Positions 42,434-51,395 of a stretch of 64,000 nucleotides of DNA are shown here, in pieces. The notes under the pieces are model-generated. The model worked only from the letters and a program-made list of their open reading frames with translations, was not told where the DNA came from and ran no database searches. The stretch is from Oscillospiraceae bacterium (GTDB lineage Bacteria > Bacillota > Clostridia > Oscillospirales > Acutalibacteraceae). Within the stretch, counting starts at the first letter, position 1. Each line of letters starts with the position of its first letter. The stretch lies in NCBI GenBank assembly GCA_015065975.1, contig SVPG01000005.1, forward strand, positions 1 through 64,000, written 5' to 3'. Made by a program: the position numbers and the translations under genes.

Positions 42434-43966
42434 GTGAATAAAAAACCGCTGTTATTATGTATAATGGACGGCTTCGGCAACGATAAGCCCGAAGGCAACG
42501 CCATATATTCCGCAAAAACCCCCAATCTCGACAGAATCTTTGCCGAGTATCCCACCACTCAGATCGGAGCTTCGGGAATGGACGTCGGTCTTCCCGACGG
42601 TCAGATGGGCAACAGTGAGGTCGGTCACACCAATATCGGCGCAGGCCGTGTTGTCTATCAGGAGCTCACAAGAATAACCAAGTCCATCAAGGACGGCGAT
42701 TTCTTTGCAAATCCCGCTCTTGAGGCAGCTATGGACAACTGCGTAAAGACAGGCGCAGCTCTCCATCTCATCGGACTTGTCTCCGATGGCGGCGTTCACA
42801 GCCACAACACCCATCTCTATGCACTTGTAGAGATGGCAAAGAAAAAGGGCGTCGAAAAGGTTTATTGCCACGCTCTTCTCGACGGACGTGACGTCCCGCC
42901 CGCATCGGGCGCAGATTTCGTTGCAGAGCTGAGAGACAAGCTTGCCGAGATCGGCTGCGGCGAGATTGCCACAGTTATGGGCCGTTTCTATGCGATGGAC
43001 AGAGACAACCGCTGGGATCGTGTTGAGAAGGCTTATGCCGCTATGGTATACGGCGAGGGCGTAAAGAATGCCGATCCCGTTGCCGCAATCAGAGAGTCCT
43101 ATGAGGTGGTCGACGGCGACGGCAAGAATCTCACCGACGAGTTTGTTATCCCCGTAGTCTGCAAAGAGGGCGCAAACGTCAAGTCGGGCGATTCTGTTGT
43201 CTTCTTCAACTTCCGTCCCGACCGTGCAAGAGAGATTACCAGAACCTTTGTCGATCCCGATTTTGACGGATTCGAGAGAAAGAACGGTTTCTTCCCGCTT
43301 GTTTACGTCTGCATGACTCAGTACGATGCAACAATGCCCAACGTCAGCGTTGCATTCAAGCCGCAGTCGCTTAAAAACACCTTTGGTGAATACATCTCCG
43401 CAAACGGACTTACCCAGCTTCGCATCGCCGAGACCGAGAAGTACGCTCACGTAACCTTCTTCTTCAACGGCGGCGTTGAGGCTCAGTACGAGGGAGAGGA
43501 CAGAGCACTTATCGCTTCCCCGAAGGTTGCAACCTACGACCTCAAGCCCTCGATGAGCGCTGTTGAGGTTACCGATGAGGTTCTCGCAAGAATCGCAAGC
43601 GACAAGTACGACGTAATCATTCTCAACTTCGCAAACTGTGATATGGTCGGTCACACAGGCGTGTTCAGCGCAGCTGTTGAGGCTGTTGAGACGGTCGATA
43701 CCTGTGTCGGCAAGGTTGCAGACGCAGTGCTTGCAAAGGGCGGCGCAATGATCATCACCGCCGACCACGGCAACGCCGACAGAATGGTCGACGACGACGG
43801 CACACCCTTCACCGCACACACAACAAATCCCGTTCCCTTCTGCGTTGCAGGTTACCCCTGCGAGCTTCGCGAAGGCGGCAAGCTTGCCGATATCGCTCCC
43901 ACCATGCTGAGAATCCTCGGTATGGCTCAGCCGGAGGAAATGGACGGCGTTTCCATCATAAAGTAA
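42434..43966 (+). CDS. gpmI: 2,3-Bisphosphoglycerate-independent phosphoglycerate mutase
   Basis: 510 residues, the usual iPGM size. The alkaline-phosphatase-type fold shows [18 protein letters not shown] with metal Asp, catalytic Ser near 61 in [13 protein letters not shown], the DGRDVPP insert block, and the C-terminal metal site [13 protein letters not shown] with HT/VPF. It interconverts 3- and 2-phosphoglycerate with Mn2+. GTG at 42434 is the start because TAAGGAGA lies about ten bases upstream. Enolase is not in this cluster. The first terminator-promoter cassette follows. Confidence 0.96.
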   Translation: MNKKPLLLCIMDGFGNDKPEGNAIYSAKTPNLDRIFAEYPTTQIGASGMDVGLPDGQMGNSEVGHTNIGAGRVVYQELTRITKSIKDGDFFANPALEAAMDNCVKTGAALHLIGLVSDGGVHSHNTHLYALVEMAKKKGVEKVYCHALLDGRDVPPASGADFVAELRDKLAEIGCGEIATVMGRFYAMDRDNRWDRVEKAYAAMVYGEGVKNADPVAAIRESYEVVDGDGKNLTDEFVIPVVCKEGANVKSGDSVVFFNFRPDRAREITRTFVDPDFDGFERKNGFFPLVYVCMTQYDATMPNVSVAFKPQSLKNTFGEYISANGLTQLRIAETEKYAHVTFFFNGGVEAQYEGEDRALIASPKVATYDLKPSMSAVEVTDEVLARIASDKYDVIILNFANCDMVGHTGVFSAAVEAVETVDTCVGKVADAVLAKGGAMIITADHGNADRMVDDDGTPFTAHTTNPVPFCVAGYPCELREGGKLADIAPTMLRILGMAQPEEMDGVSIIK

Positions 43967-43977
43967 TATAACGAAGC

Positions 43978-44050
43978 AAAAAGCCGCATCTCTTCACAGA
44001 GAGCGGCTTTTGTTGTTGAAATTGGAGAAGATAATTGCTATAATTGAAAA
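43978..44050 (+). repeat. Terminator-promoter cassette, copy A
   Basis: A hairpin with AAAAGCCGC/GCGGCTTTT arms is joined directly to TTGAAA (44016-44021), 17 bases and TATAAT (44039-44044). It ends gpmI transcription and starts the rhomboid gene. The element is near-identical to copies at 44777 and 51260 and more distantly to 48205. Confidence 0.85.
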
Positions 44051-44102
44051 GAGGAATTTTGTGGATTTGCAAGCAGAAAATTTAAATTTTGTGGAGGAAA
44101 AA

Positions 44103-44762
44103 ATGGAAAAAATAAAAAAACAGAACATTGTCGAAAGGTACGGAATAATCAATATAACCGTTGCGGCACTGTGCGTTGTCGTTTTGATCGTCAATTCAAT
44201 AATTGTAAGTGAAGCGGCGCTCAATCAGCTTGCTTCAAACAAATATGCAGCATACCTTTTGAATTTTCTGGCAGGGTGTGAGGGTGAGCTTGGAACCATC
44301 GGTTCAATGTCACGGGCAAAAGTGTTTGGTGAGGGAGAATGGTGGAGACTTCTTTCACATATGTATCTGCACGCAGGCGTTTTACATATGCTTTTCAATG
44401 TTTTTGCGTTATTGTTTGCGGGAAAGGTTGTTGAGAAAAGAATCGGAAGTTTGCCTTACCTGCTGCTGTACCATATAATTGCAGTTGTCAATGCAATAAT
44501 TATGTGCCTGATTTTCCCCGAAAGCACATCTGTCGGTGCATCGGAAGGCATATTCGCAATGATTGGCATTGTATGTATTATGAAATTGAGAAAAGATGCT
44601 GTATGCAGCGAAAATCTGAAAAAGGGAGAGCTCATATACATTATAATTTTCGCTGTGTTGTCACTTCTGCTTGGGGCGGAAAGCTTTGTCACCCATTTCG
44701 TCGCTTTCGTATTTGGAATTGTTGCAGGGCTGCTGCTGAAAAAGAAACCCGAAAGAGAATGA
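44103..44762 (+). CDS. Rhomboid-family intramembrane serine protease
   Basis: 219 residues with about six membrane helices. The catalytic dyad is present: Ser147 in GASEGIF and His198 in VTHFVAFVFG, with the HxxxN pair (His95, Asn99) in VLHMLFNVF. Rhomboids cut membrane proteins within their helices. ATG at 44103 has GTGGAGG eight bases upstream. It is transcribed from cassette A and followed by cassette B. Nearby membrane-tethered XRE regulators are possible but unproven substrates. Confidence 0.9.
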   Translation: MEKIKKQNIVERYGIINITVAALCVVVLIVNSIIVSEAALNQLASNKYAAYLLNFLAGCEGELGTIGSMSRAKVFGEGEWWRLLSHMYLHAGVLHMLFNVFALLFAGKVVEKRIGSLPYLLLYHIIAVVNAIIMCLIFPESTSVGASEGIFAMIGIVCIMKLRKDAVCSENLKKGELIYIIIFAVLSLLLGAESFVTHFVAFVFGIVAGLLLKKKPERE

Positions 44763-44776
44763 TACATTTTTGCTTC

Positions 44777-44850
44777 AAAAAGCCGCATCTCTTTACAGAG
44801 AGCGGCTTTTGTTGTTGAAATGGGAACATATAGTTGTTATAATCGAAGCG
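44777..44850 (+). repeat. Terminator-promoter cassette, copy B
   Basis: The same AAAAGCCGC/GCGGCTTTT hairpin as copy A, then TTGAAA (44815-44820), 17 bases and TATAAT (44838-44843). It ends the rhomboid gene and can start transcription toward the XRE/GyrI-like gene. Confidence 0.85.
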
Positions 44851-45015
44851 TAAATGTAAAGTCCATGTTGCGAAATTTCAAGAAAAAGCACAGATTGGTT
44901 GGTTTTGTTGTAAAGCTTTGTGTGTTATATTTATACCTGATCACTCAGCAGAATCTGCATGATAAGTGTCTATTGGCTGATGGTTAAAAATGAAATAACG
45001 ATTGGAGACAGATTT

Positions 45016-45753
45016 ATGAGTTTGGGAACCAATATACAGTATTTACGCAAGCTGAACAAAATGACGCAGGAACAATTCGCTGAAAAAATGAACGTTACAA
45101 GACAAACCGTTTCCAGATGGGAAGCAGACGAGGTTACTCCTGAACTTGGCAAACTCGTTGAGATATGTTCTGCATTTTCATGCAAATTGGATGAATTGGT
45201 CAGAGAGAATATGTCTTTCAAAAATGAGATTTATTCAGCAGTTGAAATTAGAAAAGTACCTGCTTTCAAAATGGCAAGGTATGTAATGATTTCACCCAAT
45301 CCGGAGTCTGATGTGCAGAATTATATGAAGAATTGGGGCAAGTTGAGTGGTTTAGCAGCGGCAGAACCTGATGCAAAATTGATTGGATGGGATTTTCCTT
45401 TTGTGTCTCAGGAATTGCAGAGCAGATTTGGACTTCATGGATATGCTGCAGCTTATATACTTCCGGAAGGATTTCAGACTGATTGTCCGGGGGTGGAATA
45501 TGCCCAAAACAAGGAAGCGGAGTATGCGGTGATCACCATAACAGAACCATTGATCAGACCGTTTGAGAGAATACCCACGGGATATAAATACATTATGGAA
45601 TTTTTACAAGCTAATAATTTCAAAGATAAAGTGAGCGATGATATTATCAGCTGTTTTGAACATGAATATGAAAAAGAAGGTGTGCATTATATGGATATCT
45701 ATGTTCATGCCGCCGGCGTAACGAAAGCGGACGCATATTCTGTTTTTAATTAG
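45016..45753 (+). CDS. XRE regulator fused to a GyrI-like effector-binding domain
   Basis: 245 residues. An XRE helix-turn-helix (IQYLRKLNKMTQEQFAEKMNVTRQTVSRWEADEVTPELG) lies at 5-60. From about 80 to the end is a GyrI/AraC-type effector-binding domain (VEIRKVPAFKMARYV, HGYAAAYILPEGF, EYAVITI). Such domains bind small hydrophobic or cationic ligands. No membrane segment. ATG at 45016 has GGAGA about nine bases upstream. AT-rich codons set it apart from the core genes and suggest foreign origin. Confidence 0.85.
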   Translation: MSLGTNIQYLRKLNKMTQEQFAEKMNVTRQTVSRWEADEVTPELGKLVEICSAFSCKLDELVRENMSFKNEIYSAVEIRKVPAFKMARYVMISPNPESDVQNYMKNWGKLSGLAAAEPDAKLIGWDFPFVSQELQSRFGLHGYAAAYILPEGFQTDCPGVEYAQNKEAEYAVITITEPLIRPFERIPTGYKYIMEFLQANNFKDKVSDDIISCFEHEYEKEGVHYMDIYVHAAGVTKADAYSVFN

Positions 45754-45843
45754 TGCAACAGGATCAGACATCAAAAAACTTTCAGTTTGTCGGAACAACG
45801 AACTTCTGCACATTTTATGTTTTTGCAAAAGGAGGCTTTTGAG

Positions 45844-46302
45844 TTGGAAAATAATATACTCGAATTTGAATGCGGCGCAATAGATCAGCAGGGAAAATTT
45901 CGCCTCCCATACACAGGGTACGGTCAGGATATATCGCCGAAGTTTGTTATAAAGAATCTGTCGCCCGAGGCAAAAACCATAGCTGTCACACTGGAGGATA
46001 TGAGCCACCCGATCAAAGGTTTTACCCATTGGGTTATCTGGAATCTTCCTGCTGCGGATATAATCGAAGAAGCTATCCCGTCGGGTGCAAATCAGGGGCT
46101 TGCCTACGGCATGCATCGATATGCAGGCCCGAAACCGCCAAAGGGAAAGAGCCATTTGTATAAGTTCACGCTTTATGCGCTCGATTGCAGGATGGATCTG
46201 TCTGCAAATACTTTCAAAAAATCTTTCCTGAAAAAAGCGCAGGGGCATATCCTGCAAAAGGGCGAGATTACGGGAGAATTTGCAAAATCAACACTTGGTT
46301 GA
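45844..46302 (+). CDS. YbhB/YbcL-type phosphatidylethanolamine-binding-like protein
   Basis: 152 residues with the PEBP/Raf-kinase-inhibitor-like fold: PKFVIKNLSPEAKTIAVTLEDMSHP, GFTHWVIWNLPA, YAGPKPPKGKSHLYKFTLYALD. The bacterial family has no firmly known role. The TTG at 45844 is chosen as start because AGGAGG lies seven bases upstream; an ATG at 45787 lacks a ribosome site. It follows the GyrI-like regulator on the same strand. Confidence 0.85.
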   Translation: MENNILEFECGAIDQQGKFRLPYTGYGQDISPKFVIKNLSPEAKTIAVTLEDMSHPIKGFTHWVIWNLPAADIIEEAIPSGANQGLAYGMHRYAGPKPPKGKSHLYKFTLYALDCRMDLSANTFKKSFLKKAQGHILQKGEITGEFAKSTLG

Positions 46303-46396
46303 CAAATTGCAATCCGCAGCTTGTAGATGTCAACCGTCCTTTCTGGTATAGTCAGAGGCGAAAAACCCGATGACGGGCAGAAAGGATTTGTGTGTT

Positions 46397-47410
46397 ATGA
46401 AAAAAGTTCTGAAAGTGGCAGGAAAAGCCATACTCGTTATTCTTGTGCTGATACTTGTATCAGGTGCCGGTTTGTTTGCGTGGCATAAAATAAACCTTGC
46501 AAAAGAAGAAAAATACCTTGAACCGCTTGGCGAACTGGTCGAAGTGGACGGACACAACATCAGTGTGTATACCGAAGGCACGGGCGAAAAAACGCTGGTG
46601 TTTCTGCAGGGCGGCGGAATGCCGTCTCCTATACTGGAAGCAAAATCGCTTTATACGCAGCTTTGCGATGATTATCGGATTGTCGTATTGGAAAGACCGG
46701 GCTACGGTTTCAGCGACGAGGTCGAAGGCGTTCCCTCACTGAGTGAAATTCTGGAATGGGAAAGAGAAGCGCTGATAAAACTTGAGATAACCGGTCCGTA
46801 TATTCTGGTTCCTCATTCCGCGAGCGGAATTGAAGCGATATTGTGGGCACAGCTTTATCCCGATGAGGTGGAAGCGATTATCGGACTTGATATGTCCGTT
46901 CCCGCGTTTTATGAAGAGATTTATGATGAGGATTATATGAACAGCATGAGGCAGGCACGGGCGGATATTGAAGCCACATCGGCGTCGCTTGACAGCACCT
47001 TGTTTTTATATCATACCTTCGGATTGACAAGACTGCAGTATAACCTTGAAAAGGAGCTTGATTCTTTCAGGACGGGTGTTCTGACGGCGGAGGATAAGGA
47101 AATTTACAAAGCGATCACATATAAAATATATCCGAACAAAACCATGATGATCGGAATGCTTTCCCTTCCCGACGATCTGGAACTGATTGAAAGTATGCCG
47201 AAACCGAATGTTCCGATGCTTCTGTTTATATCGAATGGCAAGGAGCTTGGCATGGACAATCCCGAAACGTGGATTAAACTGCAGAAGGATTACATAGCGG
47301 ATAACGCGAATGCAGCGTATATAGAACTTGACTGCGGACATTTTATGCATAATACAGAATATAAGCGAATCGGCGAAGAAATGAAGACCTATATAGAAAA
47401 TCTGGATTGA
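46397..47410 (+). CDS. Membrane-anchored alpha/beta hydrolase
   Basis: 337 residues. An N-terminal membrane anchor or signal (KAILVILVLILVSGAGLFA) precedes an alpha/beta hydrolase domain: oxyanion loop FLQGGGMPSP, nucleophile Ser141 in LVPHSASGIEA, and terminal His in LDCGHFMHN. The nucleophile elbow has Pro-His-Ser in place of the usual Gly-His-Ser. Substrate unknown, acting outside the membrane. An XRE regulator gene begins 16 bases downstream. A weak promoter (TTGACA 46299-46304) lies upstream. Confidence 0.86.
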   Translation: MKKVLKVAGKAILVILVLILVSGAGLFAWHKINLAKEEKYLEPLGELVEVDGHNISVYTEGTGEKTLVFLQGGGMPSPILEAKSLYTQLCDDYRIVVLERPGYGFSDEVEGVPSLSEILEWEREALIKLEITGPYILVPHSASGIEAILWAQLYPDEVEAIIGLDMSVPAFYEEIYDEDYMNSMRQARADIEATSASLDSTLFLYHTFGLTRLQYNLEKELDSFRTGVLTAEDKEIYKAITYKIYPNKTMMIGMLSLPDDLELIESMPKPNVPMLLFISNGKELGMDNPETWIKLQKDYIADNANAAYIELDCGHFMHNTEYKRIGEEMKTYIENLD

Positions 47411-47425
47411 CAGAGGTAATATATT

Positions 47426-48187
47426 ATGATATTGGCAGATAAAATTATTCAGCTGAGAAAAAAGAACGGCTGGTCACAGGAGGAGCTTGGGGAACAGCTG
47501 GGTGTGAGCAGACAGGCTGTTTCCAAATGGGAAAGTATGCAGTCGGTTCCCGATATCAATAAAATAATCGCTATGGCGCAGGTTTTTGGGGTGTCGACCG
47601 ATTATCTGCTGAAAGATGAAATGGAAACACCCGAAAGGGCGGAGCATTCGCAAGAACAGACCGAAGATATATCAAAGCGTGTTGTGAAAATGGAAGAAGC
47701 GAACGAATATCTGTCGGCGGTAAAAGATGCCTCAGGAGGTATCGGTGCAGGTCTCTTTCTGTTCTGCGTTTCGCCTGTATTGGCTGCGATATTGTATGCC
47801 GTCGGTGCAGACCGCGGGGCACTGGTCGGAACAATCATTCAGATTCTCATATTGACGGCAGCGGTAATTGTCTTTATTTTAAGCATAAGCAGGCTGATGA
47901 AATTCTCATATCTGAAAAAGGGCACCTTTGAGACCGAATACGGTGTTGACGGAATGGTCAGGGAGCTTATGAAAAAATATGAGCAGACCAGGCTGCTGAG
48001 AATTATCATCGGTGCGGCAATCTGTTTTACAAGTGTGATACCGCTGATGATCTGTTCGCTGCTGACAGCAGACAACGACCTGCTTATCGCCGTCGGCGGA
48101 GGTATTATGCTTATTATGATCGGTGCAGGTGTTTATTTGCTTGTGCAGACCTGTGTTATGTGGAAGGGCTTCAAAAAGCTTTTGTGA
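47426..48187 (+). CDS. XRE regulator with four membrane segments
   Basis: 253 residues. XRE helix-turn-helix at 1-60 (IIQLRKKNGWSQEELGEQLGVSRQAVSKWESMQSVPD), a linker, then four membrane helices between about 108 and 250. A tethered transcription factor is likely. It overlaps no other gene and follows the alpha/beta hydrolase gene by 16 bases, so both share a transcript. The cassette-like element at 48205 follows. Confidence 0.88.
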   Translation: MILADKIIQLRKKNGWSQEELGEQLGVSRQAVSKWESMQSVPDINKIIAMAQVFGVSTDYLLKDEMETPERAEHSQEQTEDISKRVVKMEEANEYLSAVKDASGGIGAGLFLFCVSPVLAAILYAVGADRGALVGTIIQILILTAAVIVFILSISRLMKFSYLKKGTFETEYGVDGMVRELMKKYEQTRLLRIIIGAAICFTSVIPLMICSLLTADNDLLIAVGGGIMLIMIGAGVYLLVQTCVMWKGFKKLL

Positions 48188-48204
48188 CAAAACAATAAAA
48201 ACGA

Positions 48205-48270
48205 AGCCGCCTGTCTGACAGGCGGCTTTTTGCATTGAATTTTTCAAAAAGAATTGTTATGATAGAATAA
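48205..48270 (+). repeat. Terminator-promoter cassette, divergent copy D
   Basis: GAAGCCGCCTGTC/GACAGGCGGCTTTTT hairpin, then TTGAAT (48235-48240), 17 bases and TATGAT (48258-48263), followed by AGAATAAATA as in copy C. The hairpin sequence differs from copies A-C but the layout and promoter half are shared. Confidence 0.7.
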
Positions 48271-48297
48271 ATAACGCTTGCCTAAAGGAGTTTTATG

Positions 48298-49116
48298 ATG
48301 AAGAAATATTTTCTGCCGATTGTTATGCTGGCAATATTTGAAACGGTTGCTGTTGCATTGTGGCTGACAAAGGATAATCTGTTTTATCTGCTGAATTTCA
48401 GCTATATCGGAATTTCCATAGCATTGGGACTTTTCCTTTTTATAAAAAAATACAAACACGCAAGACGGGTAACTCAGCTTCTGGTCGGTATGTATATGCT
48501 GATCTATCTTGGGCTGATGTGCAATGAAAACATGCAGATCGAGGGATTCTGGTATTACCTGTTCACAGGCGTGTTTGAAGCGGCCACGATCCATTATGCG
48601 GTTGCAAAGATATTCGGACCGCTGATTTTCGGAAGAGGCTGGTGCGGTTACGCCTGCTGGACGGCAATGATACTGGACTTCCTTCCGTATAAGGTGCCCG
48701 AAAAGCCGCGCCGGAAAATCGGGTGGATCAGATATATTGTTTTTGTCCTGTCGCTTGTTCTTGTGGCGGCGCTCTTCCTTGCCCACGTGGGGAATATAGA
48801 AAGAATTATGTTCTGGGCGTTCATTATTGGAAACATACTCTATTACGCTGTCGGAATCGTGCTTGCGTTCGTTTTCAAGGATAACAGGGCTTTCTGCAAA
48901 TACATATGCCCGATTACCGTGTTCCTGAAACCGATGAGCTATTTTTCTTTGCTGAGAATAAAGTGTGACACAAGCAAGTGTGTTTCCTGCGGTAAGTGCA
49001 GGCGCGTGTGCCCGATGGACGTTGACGTAACCGACAATTCAAGAAAAAGAGAAAACGGCACGGAATGTATCCTTTGCTTTGAATGTGTGAAGAATTGTCC
49101 CAAAGATGCCCTGTAA
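48298..49116 (+). CDS. Membrane polyferredoxin (NapH/4Fe-4S type)
   Basis: 272 residues. About six membrane helices with two CxxxC-type motifs, GRGWCGYACWTA (near 116) and CKYICPITVF (near 202), and a C-terminal pair of 4Fe-4S motifs: CVSCGKCRRVCPMD and CILCFECVKNCPKD. This is the NapH/NosR/RnfC-like membrane ferredoxin architecture, implying electron transfer across or at the membrane. The partner enzyme is not in the neighbourhood. ATG at 48298 has AAAGGAG seven bases upstream; an ATG directly before it (48295) is also possible. Confidence 0.9.
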   Translation: MKKYFLPIVMLAIFETVAVALWLTKDNLFYLLNFSYIGISIALGLFLFIKKYKHARRVTQLLVGMYMLIYLGLMCNENMQIEGFWYYLFTGVFEAATIHYAVAKIFGPLIFGRGWCGYACWTAMILDFLPYKVPEKPRRKIGWIRYIVFVLSLVLVAALFLAHVGNIERIMFWAFIIGNILYYAVGIVLAFVFKDNRAFCKYICPITVFLKPMSYFSLLRIKCDTSKCVSCGKCRRVCPMDVDVTDNSRKRENGTECILCFECVKNCPKDAL

Positions 49117-49241
49117 TCGGGCACTGCAACCGAATTTAACCGAATTGTCAAAGGGTGTTGACACATTGTATGCGGCGGTTGGTGGTCTTTTTGGCGGATA
49201 AATAATAAAATTTTCTCATCAGATAACAGGAGGAATCATTG

Positions 49242-50168
49242 ATGAAGAAAAGTATTATTTGCCGTTTGAGCCCCTTTAACAACAGCACGGATATGTCCGC
49301 GGTGCAGTACGTAATAAAAAAGCTGATCGCATTTATGCTGGTGTATTTTCTTTCGGGTGTTATCGGCGAAGCGGTCATTATCGGGATATTATACGGTATG
49401 GGATATGACCCTTTGAACGGCGTAATGCCGACAGGTCAGTTCGCCGAACTGCTGTTTTATTACGGTTTTATAATCTATTCACTCGTAACATTTGCATATT
49501 GCAGATTCATTGAAAAAAGAAATATTAAGTCGCTCGGCTTCACGAAAAATGCCGCGGGTTATTTTGCAGGTGCGCTGGTTGCTGTAATTGCGCTGTTTAT
49601 AATAACAGGCATCTGCTGTTTTTCGGGTTCAATAGAGGTTTTGGGATTTAGTAAAAACATTGAAATAAAAAGTCTTGTTTTATGGGCGCTCGCGTTTATG
49701 ATTCAGGGAGCGGCGGAAGAAATTATGTGCAGAGGATTTCTGCTCGGATCACTGATGAAAAAAACATCTGTACCGGCGGCGGTCATTGTCAGCTCAACGG
49801 CCTTTGCGCTGCCGCATCTGCCGAGTCTGATGGAATCGGAGCCGTTGTATGCAATAGTCGGAATAATAAATCTGTATCTGGTCTCGGCTGTTCTTTCACT
49901 GCTTGTTCTGCGTCGCGGTGACCTGTGGATTGCCTGCGGACTGCACAGCGCGTGGAACTTTGTTTTATACTGCGTCATGGGTCTGTCACTGAGCGGAAGC
50001 GAAAGCACATCGGAGGGCGTGATTCTTTTCGGCGTGAAAGAAGAAAGTATATTAAACGGTGCGCAATACGGAATCGAAGCGAGCGTAATCACAACAGCAG
50101 TGCTGGAAATATTGCTGTTTGCCATTGTAAAAATCAGGAAAGGCAGTGTTTGTGAAAATGGAGTTTAA
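49242..50168 (+). CDS. CPBP-family intramembrane metalloprotease
   Basis: 308 residues, about eight membrane helices. The CPBP/Abi motifs are all present: EExxxR as GAAEEIMCRGFL (Glu159, Glu160, Arg164), His192 in FALPHLPS and HSAWNF (His235). The family includes CAAX-processing enzymes and bacteriocin-immunity proteases. ATG at 49242 has AGGAGG ten bases upstream. Its end overlaps the start of an XRE regulator gene, so the two are translationally coupled. Confidence 0.92.
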   Translation: MKKSIICRLSPFNNSTDMSAVQYVIKKLIAFMLVYFLSGVIGEAVIIGILYGMGYDPLNGVMPTGQFAELLFYYGFIIYSLVTFAYCRFIEKRNIKSLGFTKNAAGYFAGALVAVIALFIITGICCFSGSIEVLGFSKNIEIKSLVLWALAFMIQGAAEEIMCRGFLLGSLMKKTSVPAAVIVSSTAFALPHLPSLMESEPLYAIVGIINLYLVSAVLSLLVLRRGDLWIACGLHSAWNFVLYCVMGLSLSGSESTSEGVILFGVKEESILNGAQYGIEASVITTAVLEILLFAIVKIRKGSVCENGV

Positions 50169-50547
50169 CAATAAACTGTATCAGCTCAGAAAACAAAAGG
50201 GGCTTTCTCAGGAAGAGCTTGCAAATCGTATGAACGTTTCCAGACAGACAATTTCAAAATGGGAAGTGGGCGATTCGACACCCGATATGGAAAAGCTGAT
50301 TGCGCTCAGTGACCTGTTTGAGATTTCTCTCGATGAGCTTGTGCTGGATAAAGCGCCCGCAAACACAACGGAATGCCCTGCAAAGTCGGAGATAATAAAT
50401 GAACTGAAAGAGAAATTGCTGACAAGTGACAATAAGAAAAAGGCAAAACAGGGTCTGAAAATTGCCGCGATTGTTTTTGGAATACTCCTTTTGATCGATT
50501 TTATTTCAATGATTGTATATTTTTGCCTGTGCGGTGCGCCGCAGTAA
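50158..50547 (+). CDS. XRE regulator with one C-terminal membrane segment
   Basis: 129 residues: an XRE helix-turn-helix (LYQLRKQKGLSQEELANRMNVSRQTISKWEVGDSTPD), a linker with KSEIINELKEK, and one membrane helix near 100-122 (IAAIVFGILLLIDFISMIVYF). Its start overlaps the CPBP protease by 11 bases, so both proteins are made together. A tethered regulator that could be cut by the neighbouring protease is an inference. Confidence 0.86.
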   Translation: MEFNNKLYQLRKQKGLSQEELANRMNVSRQTISKWEVGDSTPDMEKLIALSDLFEISLDELVLDKAPANTTECPAKSEIINELKEKLLTSDNKKKAKQGLKIAAIVFGILLLIDFISMIVYFCLCGAPQ

Positions 50548-50565
50548 AAAACTTGATTTTACGCC

Positions 50566-50615
50566 ATGTAAAACACTTTTGACAGGCAAAAAACAGCCGA
50601 TGTAAAACGCTTTTG
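50566..50615 (+). repeat. Two direct repeats between XRE genes
   Basis: ATGTAAAACACTTTTG at 50566-50581 and ATGTAAAACGCTTTTG at 50600-50615 differ at one base and are 34 bases apart (one purine change). They may be operator half-sites for one of the adjacent XRE proteins; a promoter was not clear. Confidence 0.45.
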
Positions 50616-50668
50616 GTGGTAAAAAATCTTTTTTTTGATTAAAGTGTGAGGCGAAGGAGATGACGAAG

Positions 50669-51253
50669 ATGGAAATTTCAAAACAGATTAAAAAATATCG
50701 GGCGCAGGAAAATCTGTCTCAGGAGGAACTGGCTGAAAAAATTTTTGTTTCAAGACAGACCATATCCAACTGGGAAAATGACAAAAACTATCCCGATATC
50801 AAAAGTCTGCTGCTGATGAGCGAAGTCTTCGGAGTATCTCTTGATAATTTAATCAAAGGAGATATAGAAAAAATGAAGAAAGAAATCGATGCACAGGAGT
50901 TTGTAAAATTTCAAAAGGACAGCACTGTTTTTGGCATACTGTTTGTCGCTCTGATCGTACTTGCCGTACCGCTTGCGAAGCTTTTTGGGTGGGTTGGTCT
51001 GGGACTGTATCTGTGCCTGTTCGCTGTCGCAATGTATTTTGCCGTCAGAATTGAAAAGTACAAGAAGAAGTATGATATTCAGACCTATAAGGAAATATCT
51101 GCATTTTTAGACGGCAAAAGTCTTGACGAAATCGAAAAGGCAAGAGAAGAAGGAAAAAGACCCTATCAGAAGCTTCTCCTTGCGGTAGGTTCGGCGGCAC
51201 TGGTTGTTATAGTTGCGCTTGTTATAACCGCTGTTGTAAATTGGCTCTCATAA
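50669..51253 (+). CDS. XRE regulator with two to three membrane segments
   Basis: 194 residues. XRE helix-turn-helix at about 5-60 (IKKYRAQENLSQEELAEKIFVSRQTISNWENDKNYPD), then membrane helices near 90-128 and one at the C-terminus (SAALVVIVALVITAVVNWL). The ATG at 50669 is ten bases after AAGGAG; the ATG at 50660 is too close. Third tethered-type XRE in this island. Confidence 0.87.
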   Translation: MEISKQIKKYRAQENLSQEELAEKIFVSRQTISNWENDKNYPDIKSLLLMSEVFGVSLDNLIKGDIEKMKKEIDAQEFVKFQKDSTVFGILFVALIVLAVPLAKLFGWVGLGLYLCLFAVAMYFAVRIEKYKKKYDIQTYKEISAFLDGKSLDEIEKAREEGKRPYQKLLLAVGSAALVVIVALVITAVVNWLS

Positions 51254-51259
51254 TAATTA

Positions 51260-51330
51260 AAAAAGCCGCATCTCTTTTCAGAGAGCGGCTTTTGTTGTTG
51301 AAATCGACGCGGATAGTTGGTATGATAGAA
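51260..51330 (+). repeat. Terminator-promoter cassette, copy C
   Basis: AAAAGCCGC/GCGGCTTTT hairpin, TTGAAA (51298-51303), 17 bases, TATGAT (51321-51326), then AGAATAAAT. It ends the XRE gene and starts the immunity-type gene cluster. Confidence 0.85.
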
Positions 51331-51395
51331 TAAATCAAAAGCAGTGGAATTTAAAATGAAAATAGTATGACCTTAAGTTTTGAGGAGCTGATATT

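Noticed and set aside
42455..43819. 454-residue open frame opposite gpmI
   Set aside because: Antisense shadow of a biased glycolytic gene; Cys-rich low-complexity product with no family.
50566..50615. CRISPR-like array
   Set aside because: Only two 16-base repeats, no spacers of regular length and no cas genes.
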